A stretch of DNA of 64,000 nt from an uncultured Pseudomonadota bacterium (GCA_950059285.1 CATLTV010000003.1:1-64000); one strand, 5' to 3'; shown: positions 17,720-27,337, counted from the stretch's first letter. Numbers and translations are program-made. Notes: a model not told the origin generated them from the letters alone.

Positions 17720-19309
17720 ATGGCTCGCTTGCCTGCACTGAGGTTAAGACATGTCTGGTTTGTGTTGCCCCTGGCGCTGACGGCGCTGGCGTTTGGTCTT
17801 TTGCCTCTGCGCTCATGGGACTACTGGTGGCACATTACGGCGGGGCGCTGGAGTAGCTGGTCTGGTGAAATCCTCACACAAAACATGTTCCTGTACACCT
17901 TGCCTACAGAGCACGCCTCGCTGTCACAGCCCTGGCTCTCACAGTCGATCCTGTATCATCTCTTTGAGTGGTGCGGGCTGACGGGCTCGCTGCTCTTTCG
18001 TAATATTCTGGTGTGCGCGATCGTGTTGAACGTGATGTTGGTGATGCGCAAGGAGAAGGTTTCTCCCGTGCAAACCTCACTGACATTGCTCGCCGCGCTT
18101 CCCCTGATGGTTGCGACGATGACGTTGCGCACGCACCTCTTTGTGTGGCCATTGTTTGTGTTTTTGCTGGTGTTGATGCGCTGGCTTCGACGCTCTCAGG
18201 CAGATCAGTGGTGGTTGCTTCTCACGCTGCCTGTCACGCTTCTCTGGGCGCAACTCCATGGCTCATTTCTTATGCCCTGTGTGCTGCTCTTTATGTGGGG
18301 AGTGGCTCGTCTGACCGATGTCAAGAAGCGCTGGAAGACCTCTCCAAAGCCATCATCTTTGATCAGTCTTGGTGTGCTTGCTGTGGTGTGCGCAATGCTC
18401 GCTGCTGCGCTTCATCCTGCTGGTTTTGTTGGTGTTTATGCGTATTTGTATGATGTGTCTTCCGATCCTGTTGTCAGGCAAACCGTCACGGAGTGGATGC
18501 CCACGGTGCCTTCACGACAACCTCTTGTGGCGCCACTGTTGTACCTCTGGTTGATTGTGGGTGCGTGGTTCTTTATTCAGCGAAGAAGAGTCGTCGATCG
18601 CTTTGATCTTGTTGTGTTTTTTGGTTTTGGTGCGCTCGCCGTTTTTCAGACGCGTGGTGTGTTATGGTTTGCTTTGGCGGCTCCGTTGACCCTGACCCCG
18701 TACTTGCCTGGCGCGATTGAAGATATCGTGGATGAGAGTGAAGTTCCTGCGGCCTTGCAAGTGATTCACGCGATGTTGATTGTGATGCTTGGGTTGATGG
18801 CTGTGCTTCCTCAACCTGGTTTGAAGACACATGCGGTGCTCGCATCGCTGACTTCGGCCACGCCCGTGCGTCGATCGCAACCCTGGCGAGGACTGGTCAC
18901 GGAGGATACGCCGCTTGAGGCGATGGCGTGGTTGGTGGAGCATCCCGAGCATCGTCGCCTCTTTCATGATCAACGCTGGGCAGGGTTGATTTTGTGGAGT
19001 TTGATGGAGCGCGACAAGCCCACGCAGATGGTTTTTGTGGACCAACGTATTGAGCTGCCCAAGGAACAGATCTGGGGGCTGCATGACAGCATCAGTATGG
19101 CCAGAAGTGCGTGGCGTCTTCAGCTTGAGGCGCATGATGTGACTGCGATCCTCGTGGACCCCACCACACAGGCACCTCTGTTCAAGACGCTTGAGCAGGA
19201 CACAACCTGGACACGCGTGACCCATGATGACCATCACTCCCTGTTTGTGCTCTTGCCCAAGGAGGAGGATGAGGATGATGGCGATGATCGTGTGGTGGAG
19301 GCAGAGTGA
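17720..19309 (+). CDS. GT-C-like polytopic membrane protein
   Basis: About 529 residues with around ten hydrophobic segments. The first loop has SWDYWWHITAGRWSSWSG and later QPWLSQSILYHLFE, matching a family of bacterial membrane proteins with a DxxWHxxxGRW loop that are GT-C-like (lipid-linked sugar glycosyltransferases). The C-terminal 120 residues are soluble and end in an acidic tail. GAGGAGAG just before ATG 17720 sets the start; the open frame extends 41 codons further upstream without a site. The downstream gene begins inside its stop (GTGA). Activity and acceptor are unknown; the family label is moderately secure. Confidence 0.7.
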   Translation: MARLPALRLRHVWFVLPLALTALAFGLLPLRSWDYWWHITAGRWSSWSGEILTQNMFLYTLPTEHASLSQPWLSQSILYHLFEWCGLTGSLLFRNILVCAIVLNVMLVMRKEKVSPVQTSLTLLAALPLMVATMTLRTHLFVWPLFVFLLVLMRWLRRSQADQWWLLLTLPVTLLWAQLHGSFLMPCVLLFMWGVARLTDVKKRWKTSPKPSSLISLGVLAVVCAMLAAALHPAGFVGVYAYLYDVSSDPVVRQTVTEWMPTVPSRQPLVAPLLYLWLIVGAWFFIQRRRVVDRFDLVVFFGFGALAVFQTRGVLWFALAAPLTLTPYLPGAIEDIVDESEVPAALQVIHAMLIVMLGLMAVLPQPGLKTHAVLASLTSATPVRRSQPWRGLVTEDTPLEAMAWLVEHPEHRRLFHDQRWAGLILWSLMERDKPTQMVFVDQRIELPKEQIWGLHDSISMARSAWRLQLEAHDVTAILVDPTTQAPLFKTLEQDTTWTRVTHDDHHSLFVLLPKEEDEDDGDDRVVEAE

Positions 19310-20439
19310 GTTTGCCCAGGCGCAATCAGGCTCCAGAGCCGCTGGAACCGCTGCATCGCGTGGATTATATTCCGCTGGTAGCGTGGGCGCTGGGGTTTGT
19401 GGTGTTTTCTGTATTTCGTGCGCAACACCTTATTGTTCCACAAGATATGAGCGCCTATCTGGCGGGGGCGGATGTGGCCTCAAGGGGGCTTGATCCTTAC
19501 GCTGACATTGGGGAGTCTGCATTATATCAGGGGTTTCCGTATCTTTATTACCCTGCCTATACATTGCTCCTGAAGATCCTTGGACTGATGCCTGTGTGGT
19601 GTGTCCTGTTGTTTGATGGGGTTTTGCGTGGTGTGCTGGGTGTGTACATCGTCAGGGTGTTTGCACGAGCCACGCGCGCGCCCTTGCCATGGAACGCGCT
19701 GGTGCTGGGGTTGCTCTGTCTGAATTCCTTTGTGACAGACCTCTTTGTGGGCAATCTTGCACTGTTTATGTGTGCCATCTTTGCGAAGGTTCTGGCAGAT
19801 GTGCTCTGGGGAGAACCTCTGTCAGGGCGTTTGAAAAGTGATTCAATTCTGATGGGTTATGGTGGTGCGTTTGGTTACGTGCTCATGGGAGCGTTGCTTG
19901 TATTGAAGCCATTTTGGGTTGTGCCTGCTGTGTTTGTGCTGATGTGGCGCAGGCGTTGGCTTGAGCTGTTGAACCTTGTGGTGGGGGTGGTGTGTGTGTT
20001 GCTTGTGGGAGTGCTTGTGTATGGCGAGCAACTTCATCTATGGCAGCAGAAAATCGAAGCGATCAGAGGGTTTTGGGATGCGTTTGATCTTGGCTCTGTG
20101 AGTCCGACCCTATGGGTGATTGCAGCTCTTGCGTGGGGGTTGATGGCTGTAAAGCTCATATGGAAGAGGCATCCTGAAGCGTGGTTGTGGGCGTGCGCAG
20201 GAGTTATCGTGTGGCCACGGATAGGGATGTATTCTTATCTGATTGTGATTCCATTGCTTTTTTGGTTGATGAGACGCCATGGAAAAGGTGTTGGTTTGGT
20301 GGCGATACTCCCGTTTTCGTTGCTTCCAGGAATGATCTGGCCAGATGCGATCGTGTTCAGGATGGGCCTTACATTTTGTGCTGTGTTGGGGCTGGCTTCG
20401 GTGTGGCTTCTGGATGATGCTGAAGTGCTCTCTGAATAA
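19306..20439 (+). CDS. GT87-like (DUF2029) membrane glycosyltransferase
   Basis: 377 residues, GTG start overlapping the previous stop by four bases, which implies translational coupling. About nine membrane helices. The first periplasmic loop has PQDMSAYLAGADVASRGLDPY followed by FPYLYYPAYTLLL, the D-x-x-x-Y...G.DPY and YPP-like layout of the GT87 family, which uses polyprenyl-phosphate mannose. It probably adds a sugar to an envelope glycan or glycoprotein with the preceding GT-C-like protein. The donor and acceptor are inferred from the family only. Confidence 0.75.
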   Translation: MSLPRRNQAPEPLEPLHRVDYIPLVAWALGFVVFSVFRAQHLIVPQDMSAYLAGADVASRGLDPYADIGESALYQGFPYLYYPAYTLLLKILGLMPVWCVLLFDGVLRGVLGVYIVRVFARATRAPLPWNALVLGLLCLNSFVTDLFVGNLALFMCAIFAKVLADVLWGEPLSGRLKSDSILMGYGGAFGYVLMGALLVLKPFWVVPAVFVLMWRRRWLELLNLVVGVVCVLLVGVLVYGEQLHLWQQKIEAIRGFWDAFDLGSVSPTLWVIAALAWGLMAVKLIWKRHPEAWLWACAGVIVWPRIGMYSYLIVIPLLFWLMRRHGKGVGLVAILPFSLLPGMIWPDAIVFRMGLTFCAVLGLASVWLLDDAEVLSE

Positions 20440-20771
20440 GAGTGGTGTGCTAAATCACAAGAAAACGGGGCATGTTACGATATATTTTGTAGGGGTTCGG
20501 CGTGTTGATGCGTGCAAAAGTTTTCCACAGGCTGTGGAAAACCGACATAACGCTGATATTACGATCGTTTGTACCTTTGTCTTTTGACTGCAATGTGGTT
20601 ACCTTAAGAGATAAGGAACACAGGTTAACCCCTTACAAGGACGTGGGATTGTTTGTGTTTGGATGATTTTATTGGAGCGCTCACGGAAGAACACCTCCTG
20701 ACTTGATGAAGGTTGTCATCGCAGATTGGTTCGCATGTGTTGTGCGGCCGTATTTAGTCGAAGGATGTCTT
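20440..20771. other. 332-bp intergenic region with inverted repeat
   Basis: No gene is seen. It holds a 10-bp inverted repeat (20520-20542; GTTTTCCACA, three bases, then its complement), giving two head-to-head sites resembling TTWTNCACA DnaA boxes, and a TTGACT at 20584-20589 with no convincing -10. The rest shows nothing recognisable. Confidence 0.5.
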
Positions 20772-21968
20772 ATGAGTAGCACACAGACCTCACTGACTCG
20801 AAAAATGGTCCTCTTGCAGGAGGATGTTCAGAAGCAGCTTGCGCAAGGTATCAAGCCAAGCTTCGGGATGTTGCGTGGTTTGCTTGGGGCGAGGCGAATT
20901 TTGATCTTGCCTCAGCTCAAGAAGCAACACGAGGTGCTCTTGCCAGGGACAGAGCCCGAGCAGGCCCGTGCGACGGTGTTGATTGAGATTGCGCTTGTGG
21001 ATGCCGAGTACGGCGAGCAGCTCTCGTCGCGCTGGATTGGCCAGGCGGTGGATGAGCCGATGATTGCAACAGACAGGGCTGTGACAAAGGCGATGGAAGA
21101 CTTTTTGATGAAGACTTTCCTGATCTTGCCCGAGTCTGATTTTGAGCAGGATGTGAGTGATGTTGTGGTTGAGCGTGAGCAGTCTGCAATTCGCAGGCAG
21201 CCCCAGGGGGCTGCGCTCCGAGCTCCTCGTGCGCAGCCGATAAAGACTGCGGTTGCTGTATCATCAGACAGCTCCAACACTGCACATACGATGACAACCT
21301 CTGATGATGTGGTGAGGCCGTTGTCCGAACATCCTCCCACGCGAGAGTCGCTTGAGCGCGGTGAGGCATCGCAGCTTGATTTGCTGGCGATGACGGAGGC
21401 AGTCAAGGTTGAAGCTGCCAATGAGGATGCACCATCGGAGCCATTGCCTCCATTGACCAAGGAGTGGAAGACCGCCAACGCGCTCTGGAGAGCACTCGTC
21501 AACGAGGTTGCGGGCGCCGAGGTCATGGATGCGTTTGAGGATGCCATTGAGCGTCAGCATGATGTGGATAGTTGGAGGCGTTTGACTCCTCAGCAGATTC
21601 GTTCTCAGTGTCAGCAGCTCAAGAAGAGGAGCGCGTTGGCTTCGGATGTGCGTATGATGAGTGATCGTGAGGAGTTTGTGTTATCAAAGTTGCCTTTTAT
21701 TCCTGAAGGCAGCTCATTGAACCGTCTTGAGGAAGAGCTTGAGCGTCTGAGTTTGCAGGTTGTGGATCGTCAGACATCGGAAGCTTTCTTTGCGCTGTAC
21801 CTTGAAAAGATGAATGCCGATGCACTCTCGGAAGTGCCTGGAAAAGCAGCGATTGCGCTCGCAAGGAAGATGCGCCGCCTGAAGAATATTGAACGCGAGG
21901 AGTTCATTCTTGCGGCGCTGGCGGACGCACATCCATCCACGGAGGGAGACTCCACGAGCGCTGCATAA
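20772..21968 (+). CDS. ERF-like ssDNA-annealing protein (tentative)
   Basis: About 398 residues. Residues 1-125 contain TVLIEIALVDAEYGEQL, SRWIGQAVDEP and TDRAVTKAMEDFLMKTFLI, which fit the ERF/Rad52-like core (G.a.D..DKA..KA.T...K..L.k.FlI). ERF proteins anneal single-stranded DNA in recombination and are best known from phages. The middle (about 130-240) is Ser/Thr/Glu-rich and disordered; the C-terminal part is helical and of unknown family. The start at 20772 is preceded by GAAGGA; the frame is open from 20703 but without a site. No other phage genes lie nearby. The ERF label rests on a short pattern and could be wrong. Confidence 0.5.
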   Translation: MSSTQTSLTRKMVLLQEDVQKQLAQGIKPSFGMLRGLLGARRILILPQLKKQHEVLLPGTEPEQARATVLIEIALVDAEYGEQLSSRWIGQAVDEPMIATDRAVTKAMEDFLMKTFLILPESDFEQDVSDVVVEREQSAIRRQPQGAALRAPRAQPIKTAVAVSSDSSNTAHTMTTSDDVVRPLSEHPPTRESLERGEASQLDLLAMTEAVKVEAANEDAPSEPLPPLTKEWKTANALWRALVNEVAGAEVMDAFEDAIERQHDVDSWRRLTPQQIRSQCQQLKKRSALASDVRMMSDREEFVLSKLPFIPEGSSLNRLEEELERLSLQVVDRQTSEAFFALYLEKMNADALSEVPGKAAIALARKMRRLKNIEREEFILAALADAHPSTEGDSTSAA

Positions 21969-22191
21969 TATATGCGCTGTCGAGGGCTTTGATGGCAGGT
22001 TAGTGATTGGTTTTCCACACAAATACACATCCCTGTGTGTTGACAGAAATAGGCAAGCTTTGAGCAGAACCTGCCATTGGCGCGGCTCCGTTGCGTTCTA
22101 AATTTGTGTATGTAGTTGGTAGCACGTGGCGACAGTGAATTCGCCAAGGCTATGGAATATTTATACAAATTATGAATACAAGGAGAAGATG

Positions 22192-23058
22192 ATGAGCTTG
22201 AAAGAAACATATACACTCTCAAACGACGTGAAGATTCCAAAGCTTGGTCTTGGTACGTGGATGATTCCCAATGACAAGGCAGGTGATGCAGTAAAGCAGG
22301 CCGTGGAGATCGGTTACCGTCATATTGATACAGCACAGGCTTACCAGAATGAGGCAGGCGTAGGAGAAGGTGTACGCACCTGTGGCGTGCCCCGTGAGGA
22401 GCTTTTTGTAACCACCAAGCTTGCTGCTGAGGTCAAGTCTTACGATGAGGCGGTCAAGGCGATTGATGGTTCCCTTGAAGCGATGGGCCTTGAGTATATT
22501 GACCTGATGTTGATTCACAGCCCACAGCCATGGAAGCAATTTGGTGAAGAGGATCGCTTTATCGAGGGAAACCGCGAAGCTTGGCGAGCGCTTGAAGAGG
22601 CATATAAAGCAGGGAAACTGCGTGCGATCGGCGTGTCCAACTTTAAGAAAGTTGATCTTGAGAACCTCATTGAAGGAAGTACCATCAAACCCATGGTCAA
22701 CCAGATTCTTGCGCATATCAGTAACACTCCCGAGGATTTGATTGCATATACTCAGGATGAGCAAGGAATGCTTGTGGAGGCGTACTCTCCAATCGCTCAC
22801 GGTGAGTTGATGAAGAATGAGGAGGTCAAGAAAATGGCGAGCAAGTATGACGTCTCCATTCCTCAACTTGCGATTCGCTATACACTTCAGCTTGGTTTGT
22901 TGCCCTTGCCCAAGACATCCAATCCAGATCACATGAAGAGCAATGCAGCCGTGGACTTTACGATCAGTGAAGAAGACATGACCACCCTGCGCAACCTTCC
23001 TCAGATTGAAGATTATGGTGACGCAAGCGTCATGCCTGTCTTTGGTGGTAAGATGTAA
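22192..23058 (+). CDS. aldo/keto reductase (YvgN / 2,5-diketogluconate reductase-like)
   Basis: About 288 residues, a TIM-barrel NADPH-dependent reductase. It has the AKR tetrad: Asp and Tyr in DTAQAYQNE, Lys in VTTKLAAE and His in LMLIHSP. Also GLGTWMIP near the N-terminus, GVSNFKK and LPLPKTSNPDH for NADP binding. It reduces small aldehydes or alpha-dicarbonyls (family knowledge). AAGGAG is six bases before the second of two adjacent ATGs (22192); the first is at 22189. A 33-bp hairpin follows the stop. Confidence 0.9.
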   Translation: MSLKETYTLSNDVKIPKLGLGTWMIPNDKAGDAVKQAVEIGYRHIDTAQAYQNEAGVGEGVRTCGVPREELFVTTKLAAEVKSYDEAVKAIDGSLEAMGLEYIDLMLIHSPQPWKQFGEEDRFIEGNREAWRALEEAYKAGKLRAIGVSNFKKVDLENLIEGSTIKPMVNQILAHISNTPEDLIAYTQDEQGMLVEAYSPIAHGELMKNEEVKKMASKYDVSIPQLAIRYTLQLGLLPLPKTSNPDHMKSNAAVDFTISEEDMTTLRNLPQIEDYGDASVMPVFGGKM

Positions 23059-23065
23059 TCAGGAA

Positions 23066-23133
23066 GTCAAATCGCAGTAAAAAAAGCGAGGAGCGTATAA
23101 ATACGCTCCTCGCTTTTTTTACTGCGATTTGAC
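23066..23133. terminator. long perfect hairpin H3 (33-bp arms)
   Basis: Arms 23066-23098 and 23101-23133 pair perfectly, with an effective TAAA loop. The right arm contains the stop and last four sense codons of the minus-strand DUF362 gene (stop 23119-23121). A seven-base A tract and its T partner lie inside the stem. It separates convergent genes and can act in both directions. Confidence 0.9.
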
Positions 23134-24654
23134 CTGTACGTTTTTGTAATCGGGGAGGTTTTGTTCGGGGCGAGCGTGGCCGCGATGGGCTTCACCAGGG
23201 TTTTGGTAGGGTTTGCCGAACATGCGGTCGATGGCCATGCGGATGCGAGATGAGAAGTAGCAGTTGTTGAAGGTGATGATTTCGCCAGGATCGAGGTAGG
23301 GGTTTTTGAGTTTGCCAAGTTTGACAAGGAGCAGGACCTGTTCAGCCACGGAGACAGGGCAACCTGCGACGCGAAACGCCTGATTTTTGCGTTCCTTGAA
23401 CATCTTCCATTCAACGCCGACCATCTTGGAGAAGATATTGTCGGCCTTGGCTTTATAGACGCTCTTTTGTGATCGATCGGTGTACTGGCTTGTGAACTCG
23501 TGTGGTGTTCCTGCGATGTCACCCTTGAAGGTGGCGCAGTCGCCGATCAGGACGACACGCTCATCGGGTTTTGCCTCGATGGTGCCTTTATAATCGCCAA
23601 AGACGAGGTGAGTCTTTGGCATTTTTGTGTCTGTTCTTGAGTCGAAAAGCCTCATGATTTCAATGGCTTCTTCCATTGCACCAGGGCAGCCGCCCCAGCA
23701 GTAGTCGTAGTCTTTGCTGGGTGGAGCACCAGCATATGCTTTGATGTTGGTGCCTTCAAAGTAGTCTTCCACACGCACGAGGCCGACGCTAAAGCCGTTT
23801 GCTTTGTGTTGTGCCTGTGCGAGTGTGAGGTCACCGACGATGTTGATCTCATCGAGGCTTGCGGGGCCAAAGCCGCGTTCATGACACATACGGATATGGG
23901 GGACGCTCAAGGGGTCAATGCCGATGATATGGCAGCAGACGACATCAAATGCGACCTGGTTATTGCCCATGATGACCATGCCCATATCAAAGGGGATGGG
24001 AGTGAGCATGCGGCCTTCGCCAGCGGTGATGGCATCGATGGCGATGAACTGAGGTTGGACGATGTACTGGAGGTCTGCGACCTTTTCATTGAGGGAGTGG
24101 TCGTGGTCGATGAGTCGGTGGGGGTCATCCTGGATGCCGATATAGTTTTTAAGGCTGAAGGTGACAGTGGTCCAGGGGTGAGCCTTGAACTTGGGGCAAT
24201 TGACAAAGAAGTCGGCGTTGGCGATGGGCTCGGGCGTGAAGATGGAGTCGCGCAGGCGTTCGTCGTGATAGAGGGGGATTTCGACCTGAGTTTCTTCTTC
24301 AAAGTGGTAGTGTTTGAGGCCATTGATACGCTTGAACATGGGGTAATATCCAGCGCCTTCAAAAGCGTAGCGGGTGGGCATGGTGATGCCGCAGCGTTCG
24401 CCGACAGCGAGCTCCTGGAGGGTGTCAGGGTCAGCAGCTTTTTTAAGCGCGCGCAGGACGCCTTCGAGGAATTCAGGGCGAGTGTAGGCGTGGGGGAAGT
24501 GATTACCCGAGGCGACGACGTTGGGTTTGACGAGGGTTTTTCCGTGGGGTTTGAGCTGCAAAGTGTCGAGCCCTTCAAGGATGATTTGCTCGATATGGTC
24601 GGTGTTGTATTCCGGGCAGTTGCGGAGGATCACGGTGGGTTTGGGGTTGGACAT
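23119..24654 (-). CDS. DUF362 domain protein
   Basis: About 511 residues. The DUF362 pattern runs through the first 290 residues: GKTLVKPNVV, ELAVGERCG, ADFFVNCPKFKAHPWTTVTFSLKNYIG and FIAIDAITAGEGRMLTP. A later CWGGCPGAMEEAIE and NQAFRVAGCPVS supply several Cys and might bind an iron-sulfur centre or metal. DUF362 proteins are often annotated as iron-sulfur or ferredoxin-like proteins, with no settled function. The start at 24654 fits the conserved beginning (MSNPKP); the frame extends upstream without support. The last codons form one arm of hairpin H3. Confidence 0.75.
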   Translation of the reverse strand: MSNPKPTVILRNCPEYNTDHIEQIILEGLDTLQLKPHGKTLVKPNVVASGNHFPHAYTRPEFLEGVLRALKKAADPDTLQELAVGERCGITMPTRYAFEGAGYYPMFKRINGLKHYHFEEETQVEIPLYHDERLRDSIFTPEPIANADFFVNCPKFKAHPWTTVTFSLKNYIGIQDDPHRLIDHDHSLNEKVADLQYIVQPQFIAIDAITAGEGRMLTPIPFDMGMVIMGNNQVAFDVVCCHIIGIDPLSVPHIRMCHERGFGPASLDEINIVGDLTLAQAQHKANGFSVGLVRVEDYFEGTNIKAYAGAPPSKDYDYCWGGCPGAMEEAIEIMRLFDSRTDTKMPKTHLVFGDYKGTIEAKPDERVVLIGDCATFKGDIAGTPHEFTSQYTDRSQKSVYKAKADNIFSKMVGVEWKMFKERKNQAFRVAGCPVSVAEQVLLLVKLGKLKNPYLDPGEIITFNNCYFSSRIRMAIDRMFGKPYQNPGEAHRGHARPEQNLPDYKNVQVKSQ

Positions 24655-24813
24655 GGTCTGTCTCTTGAAGCAATGGGGAGGTGATTGGACCAGAGCGTGA
24701 TGGTTCATATGTATCAGGATGCAGTGAAGCAGTAAAACATGCAAATTGAATACGTTTCAGGGTGGAGTTTGCGATCAATAAGAAATGAAGTCTTGACTTT
24801 ATAGTCTGTTCTC

Positions 24814-24860
24814 CGTAGTTCTTTAATCGCCTATAGCCTATAGGCGATTAAAGAACTACG
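24814..24860. promoter_or_regulatory. 22-bp perfect inverted repeat ahead of arsR (probable operator)
   Basis: Arms 24814-24835 and 24839-24860 are perfect reverse complements with a GCC spacer. The ribosome binding site AAGGAG begins at the next base (24861) and the arsR ATG is at 24873. ArsR-family repressors bind imperfect dyads that overlap their own promoters, so this is the likely operator. In RNA it would be a stable hairpin right next to the ribosome binding site, which could also affect translation. Confidence 0.65.
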
Positions 24861-24872
24861 AAGGAGTCCAAG

Positions 24873-25202
24873 ATGAGTGAAGAGAAGGCGTGTTGTCCTG
24901 CGCCCCGGGATGTGATTGAGGCAAAGAGTGAGGAGGAGGCAAACGAGATATTTGCAGGGTTTGCCAAGGCATTGGGGCATCCCACACGGGTGGCAATTTT
25001 GAAGATGTTGATTGAGCGTAAGAGCTGTGTTTGTGGCGAGATTGTGGATGAGTTACCGATTGCGCAGTCCACGGTGTCCAAGCATCTGGCGCAGTTGAAG
25101 AAGGCGGGGCTTTTGCGGGGTGAGATTGATGGTCCACGGGTGTGTTATTGCATTGAGCCTGGTGCATTGAGTTTATTTAAAAAGATGTGCGAAGACCTGT
25201 AG
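24873..25202 (+). CDS. arsR: ArsR-family metalloregulator
   Basis: 109 residues, a winged-helix repressor. The core runs [17 protein letters not shown], then [31 protein letters not shown] and a wing with RVCYCIEP. The arsenite site ELCVCDL of classical ArsR is represented by SCVCGEI, with further Cys at residues 7-8 and in VCYC, so As(III) or a related soft metal is the likely ligand. It is first in a three-gene arsenic operon and is preceded by a perfect dyad. Confidence 0.9.
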   Translation: MSEEKACCPAPRDVIEAKSEEEANEIFAGFAKALGHPTRVAILKMLIERKSCVCGEIVDELPIAQSTVSKHLAQLKKAGLLRGEIDGPRVCYCIEPGALSLFKKMCEDL

Positions 25203-25242
25203 TTATCTTCCTTTATTTGTATGCGTTTTAGAGGGTGAGATT

Positions 25243-26277
25243 ATGGGTTGTTTTGAGAAATATCTTTCGATATGGGTCGCGCTGGCGATGATATGTGGTG
25301 TGGTGGGGGGGATGGTCGCACCGGATGTATTTGGTGTGATCGCAGAGCTTGAGTTTGCGAGGGTGAACCTTGTGATTGGAGTGCTCATCTGGCTGATGGT
25401 GTACCCGATGATGCTGAAGGTTGATCTGTCGAGTTTGAGGGGAGTGGGGGATGCGCCAAAAGGGCTTGCGTTGACGTTGGTTGTGAACTGGTTGATCAAG
25501 CCTTTTACGATGGCAGCACTGAGCGTGTTCTTTTTTGAGTATGTGTTTGCGGGCTTTGTGTCTGCGGATGAGGCGCAGCAGTATATTGCAGGGATGATCT
25601 TATTAGGGGTTGCGCCATGTACTGCGATGGTCTTTGTGTGGAGTCATCTGACCCGAGGGGACGCGAGCTATACGTTGGTGCAGGTTTCTGTAAATGATCT
25701 TGTGTTGGTGGTGGCGTTTGTGCCCATTGTCAGTTTGTTACTGGGTGTCACTGAGTTACAGATTCCATGGGGCACGTTGTTGGTGTCTGTGGTGGCGTTT
25801 GTTGTGGTGCCATTGATCGCGGGTGTTGCGACACAGACGTATTTATCAAAGCGGGGAGGTGCAGAGGCTGTGGAGCGTTTGTCGAGTCGTCTCAAGCCAA
25901 CCTCCGTGATGGGTTTGTTGTTGACGATTGTGATTCTGTTTGGGTTGCAGTCCGAGACGATCACAAGCCAGCCTGGTCATGTGGTGTTAATCGCGGTGCC
26001 GTTATTGATTCAGAGCTATGGTATTTTCTTTTTATCATATGGGTTTGCGTATGTGTTGAAGTTGCCGTTTAGAATTGCTGCACCTGCGGCGATGATTGGG
26101 ACTTCAAACTTTTTTGAGCTGGCGGTGGCGGTGGCGATCAGTCTGTTTGGGCTGCATTCAGGAGCAGCGCTGGCCACGGTAGTTGGTGTGTTGATTGAGG
26201 TGCCCGTGATGTTATCGCTTGTGGCATTTGCCAATCGTACACAGGGGTGGTTTTCGTCTGATTTTTCAGTGAAGTGA
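25243..26277 (+). CDS. acr3: ACR3-family arsenite efflux permease
   Basis: 344 residues, about ten membrane helices. ACR3 hallmarks: [44 protein letters not shown] with the essential Cys in helix 4, and [25 protein letters not shown]. It exports As(III) from the cytosol in exchange for protons. GAGGGTGA precedes the ATG, 40 bases after arsR; the arsC fusion starts nine bases after its stop. Confidence 0.93.
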   Translation: MGCFEKYLSIWVALAMICGVVGGMVAPDVFGVIAELEFARVNLVIGVLIWLMVYPMMLKVDLSSLRGVGDAPKGLALTLVVNWLIKPFTMAALSVFFFEYVFAGFVSADEAQQYIAGMILLGVAPCTAMVFVWSHLTRGDASYTLVQVSVNDLVLVVAFVPIVSLLLGVTELQIPWGTLLVSVVAFVVVPLIAGVATQTYLSKRGGAEAVERLSSRLKPTSVMGLLLTIVILFGLQSETITSQPGHVVLIAVPLLIQSYGIFFLSYGFAYVLKLPFRIAAPAAMIGTSNFFELAVAVAISLFGLHSGAALATVVGVLIEVPVMLSLVAFANRTQGWFSSDFSVK

Positions 26278-26285
26278 GGTGAGTT

Positions 26286-27158
26286 ATGTCCAGGTTAGAT
26301 GCACGTTCGATCGTATTTCTTTGTGTAGCAAACTCTGCGCGGTCGCAGATTGCAGAGGGGTTTGCGCGAGAGCTTTTGGGTGATGATGTCAAGGTTCAGT
26401 CAGCAGGATCAAGTCCAACACAGGTGAATCCGTTGGCGATCGAGGTGATGAAGGAGGTGGGTATAGGCCTTGAGCAGCACAAGTCGACCTCGATTGATTC
26501 GATTGATTTTGAAGGTGTTGATCTTGTGATCACGCTCTGTGCGGATGAGGTGTGTCCTGTGTTACCTGCTGGTGTGGAGAGGATGCACTGGCCTGTACAG
26601 GATCCTGTGAGTTCAGATGGTGGTGTGAGCAGGGAAGAGCAGGTCAAGCGTTTCAGGAGTGCACGCGAGAATATCAGGGCACGCCTTGAGGTGTTGGCAG
26701 CCTTGAGGGATATGCCTGATGGCCCTGAGGCTCAGGAGTTTCATGTCAGTATACGTGTGCCGAGCTTGTCGGAGGCAGCGAGGTTTTATGGGTGGTTGCT
26801 CAATGTGCCTCCCAAGGAGTGGACACACCGTTATGTGACGTTTGTCAGTGAGCCTTTGCGTACTAACTTTGTGATTTTGGTGGACGATGGCAAGCCACTG
26901 CATCAGGACACGTTGTATCATCTGGGCATTGATGTGGGGAGCAGGGAGGCGGTGATGGCGACGCATCATCAGGCGTTGGCGGCAGGGTGGCACATTGAAA
27001 AGCCTGCGCGTACAACCTGGAGGGGGACGCCCTTGCATGAGCTTTGGCTCAAGGACCCTGGTGGGAACCTGATCGAAGTGTATGCGAGGCTGACAGAGGC
27101 AGAGCTTGCGGATATGCCAGCAGACAGGGAGCCATGGCTCCTGGTTCCTTTGGTCTGA
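26286..27158 (+). CDS. arsC: arsenate reductase (LMW-PTP fold) fused to VOC/glyoxalase domain
   Basis: 290 residues. Residues 1-140 form a thioredoxin-linked ArsC: nucleophile loop C13-VANSAR-S (CX5R), resolving Cys85 and Cys90 in LCADEVCP, and WPVQDP for the acid Asp. Residues about 152-285 are a vicinal-oxygen-chelate domain: His153 in [16 protein letters not shown], then [13 protein letters not shown] with the final Glu. This half resembles ArsI/CadI, but the paired Cys that ArsI needs to bind trivalent organoarsenicals are missing (the loop reads TTWRGTP). The reductase would make As(III) for ACR3 to export. The role of the VOC half is unknown; it might act on another arsenic or thiol species. 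Confidence 0.9.
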   Translation: MSRLDARSIVFLCVANSARSQIAEGFARELLGDDVKVQSAGSSPTQVNPLAIEVMKEVGIGLEQHKSTSIDSIDFEGVDLVITLCADEVCPVLPAGVERMHWPVQDPVSSDGGVSREEQVKRFRSARENIRARLEVLAALRDMPDGPEAQEFHVSIRVPSLSEAARFYGWLLNVPPKEWTHRYVTFVSEPLRTNFVILVDDGKPLHQDTLYHLGIDVGSREAVMATHHQALAAGWHIEKPARTTWRGTPLHELWLKDPGGNLIEVYARLTEAELADMPADREPWLLVPLV

Positions 27159-27337
27159 AGTGCGCTGGGAAAAAATCGTGCCAACTCAAATTCGGTCAGG
27201 CGTTCAATGTGCTCTAAAGTGATCGTTTAAGCAATGATTGACGTATAGTCACAAGGATTCTGGGCGTTTAAGATAAGTGTACTGACATCACGAGGTGTGA
27301 GTGAGGAGAGCGAGACTTATTTTAAGCAGGAGCGGCC

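Noticed and set aside
23806-24684. 292-codon plus-strand frame opposite the DUF362 gene
   Set aside because: Repetitive Val/Asp/Gly composition with no domain; shadow of the true minus-strand gene.
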